Origin: an uncultured Clostridia bacterium
GTDB taxonomy: Bacteria; Bacillota; Clostridia; Oscillospirales; Oscillospiraceae
Length of the DNA: 15,231 nucleotides
NCBI GenBank assembly: GCA_945918815.1
Contig: CAMEIU010000031.1
Location: 1 to 15,231, forward strand
Direction: 5' to 3'
Position numbers and translations under genes: made by a program. Shown here in pieces: positions 14,501 through 15,231 of this stretch. Each line of letters opens with the position of its first letter. Positions within the stretch are counted from its first letter, which is position 1. The notes beneath the pieces are model-generated. The model searched no databases. It saw nothing but the letters and a program-made list of their open reading frames with translations, and had not been told where the DNA came from.

Positions 14501-15231
14501 TCCGATTCCGTCGCCTCCAACGCCGCCTCCAACACGGCCAGGAAGCCGCGGATCTGTTCCTCCGCGACCACATAGGGCGGCTTACAGTAAAGGATAGTTC
14601 CCATCCGTCCAGGCAGGTAGCCGCGGACCTGCACCGCCTCAGACACACGGACGCACGCCGCCTCCTGCTTGAATTCCACAGCCGCCATCAAGCCCGCACC
14701 CCGGCAGGCAAGGATCTGCGGGCGGCAGGACAGGGCCTGTAGGCCGTCGTTCAGAACATTCCCTACCTGCCGCACGTGCGCCAGGAGTCCCTGCTCCAGC
14801 TGCCGGAACGTCTCGCAGGCTGCCGCGCAGGCCACCGGATCGTCCCCCGCACCGCCGGAAAGGGCATGGAGGTCCGCCGCGTCCGGCCGCTCCCGCACCA
14901 GAAGGGCCGCGATATGCAGGCCGTTGCCCAGAGCCTTGCCCAGCAGGAGCATATCCGGCTCCAGCCCCTCCTGCTCATAGCGGTACATCCGGCCGGTGCG
15001 GCCCATGCCGCTCTGGATTTCGTCCACGATCAGCAGCATGCCTTCGCTTTTCGCCCAGGCCTGGAGCCGCGTCAAGTACCCCGCGGGGGGAAGGACGATT
15101 CCCGCGCCCTGGCAAGGCTCCACAAGCACCGCGGCGGCCCTTCGGGCGGAGGCGGCAGCATAGGTCTGCTTCGCCAGCTCCAGGCATCCGAACCCACAGG
15201 AACCGCACTGCATTCCGACCGGGCAGTGGGC
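14497..15231 (-). CDS. Class III pyridoxal-phosphate aminotransferase, 5' end outside window
   Basis: The last 244 codons are visible and open to the window edge, so the start lies beyond 15231. Family motifs are AVLVEPCQGAGIVLPPAGYL, LLIVDEIQSGMGRTG (Asp and Gln contacts to the cofactor) and LLLGKALGNGL, whose lysine (codon at 14935-14937) should form the Schiff base with pyridoxal phosphate. Class III enzymes move amino groups from omega-amino acids, ornithine, lysine or diamines to 2-oxo acids; this fragment does not settle which. The protein ends LEAALEATESE. Cysteines occur in a small cluster at the visible upstream end (CGSCGFGC), which is unusual for the family. The gene overlaps the MATE gene by four bases. 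Confidence 0.9.
   Translation of the reverse strand, partial: AHCPVGMQCGSCGFGCLELAKQTYAAASARRAAAVLVEPCQGAGIVLPPAGYLTRLQAWAKSEGMLLIVDEIQSGMGRTGRMYRYEQEGLEPDMLLLGKALGNGLHIAALLVRERPDAADLHALSGGAGDDPVACAAACETFRQLEQGLLAHVRQVGNVLNDGLQALSCRPQILACRGAGLMAAVEFKQEAACVRVSEAVQVRGYLPGRMGTILYCKPPYVVAEEQIRGFLAVLEAALEATESE

Overview
The window looks like chromosomal DNA of a moderately GC-rich Bacillota of class Clostridia, probably a gut Oscillospiraceae-type species. This is inferred from strong AGGAGG-type ribosome sites, SigA-type promoters, a transketolase split into two subunits, an AbrB-type regulator and a dockerin-bearing S8 peptidase. No RNA gene, CRISPR array, insertion sequence or phage gene was seen.

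Layout. (1) 1-4720, minus strand: a secreted subtilisin-family peptidase (3' end outside the window) with an internal dockerin pair, its promoter and palindromes, then a regulator with a C-terminal ArsR-type winged helix and an uncharacterised N-terminal part, then a non-coding stretch rich in hairpins. (2) 4567-7491, minus strand: a decayed sugar-uptake operon. It holds a PucR/CdaR-like N-terminal fragment, an intact GH4 glycosidase, a MalF-type permease interrupted by an in-frame TAG, and the first codons of a MalG-type permease. No solute-binding protein or ATPase gene is present. (3) 7726-9633, plus strand: an intact transketolase pair ending at a strong terminator. (4) 9713-10177, minus: a VOC-fold protein. 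(5) 10525-10698, plus: a very short AbrB/SpoVT-type protein. (6) 10859-13045, minus: an autoregulated-looking GntR/UTRA regulator followed by an M18 aminopeptidase. (7) 13127-15231, minus: a class III aminotransferase (5' end outside the window) overlapping a MATE transporter by four bases.

How the parts relate. The transketolase pair reads divergently from the decayed sugar operon; whether the two are functionally linked is unknown. The GntR gene carries a palindrome over its own -10 box and probably controls itself and the aminopeptidase. The aminotransferase and MATE genes are translationally coupled, which suggests a product-plus-exporter pairing but does not prove it.

I see no clear-cut new system. 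The points most worth following are the dockerin placed inside a fibronectin-like domain of the peptidase, the amber codon in an otherwise well-kept permease (none of the 13 other stop codons visible here is TAG), the long N-terminal part of the ArsR-type regulator, and the TTCC/GGAA palindromes upstream of that regulator.
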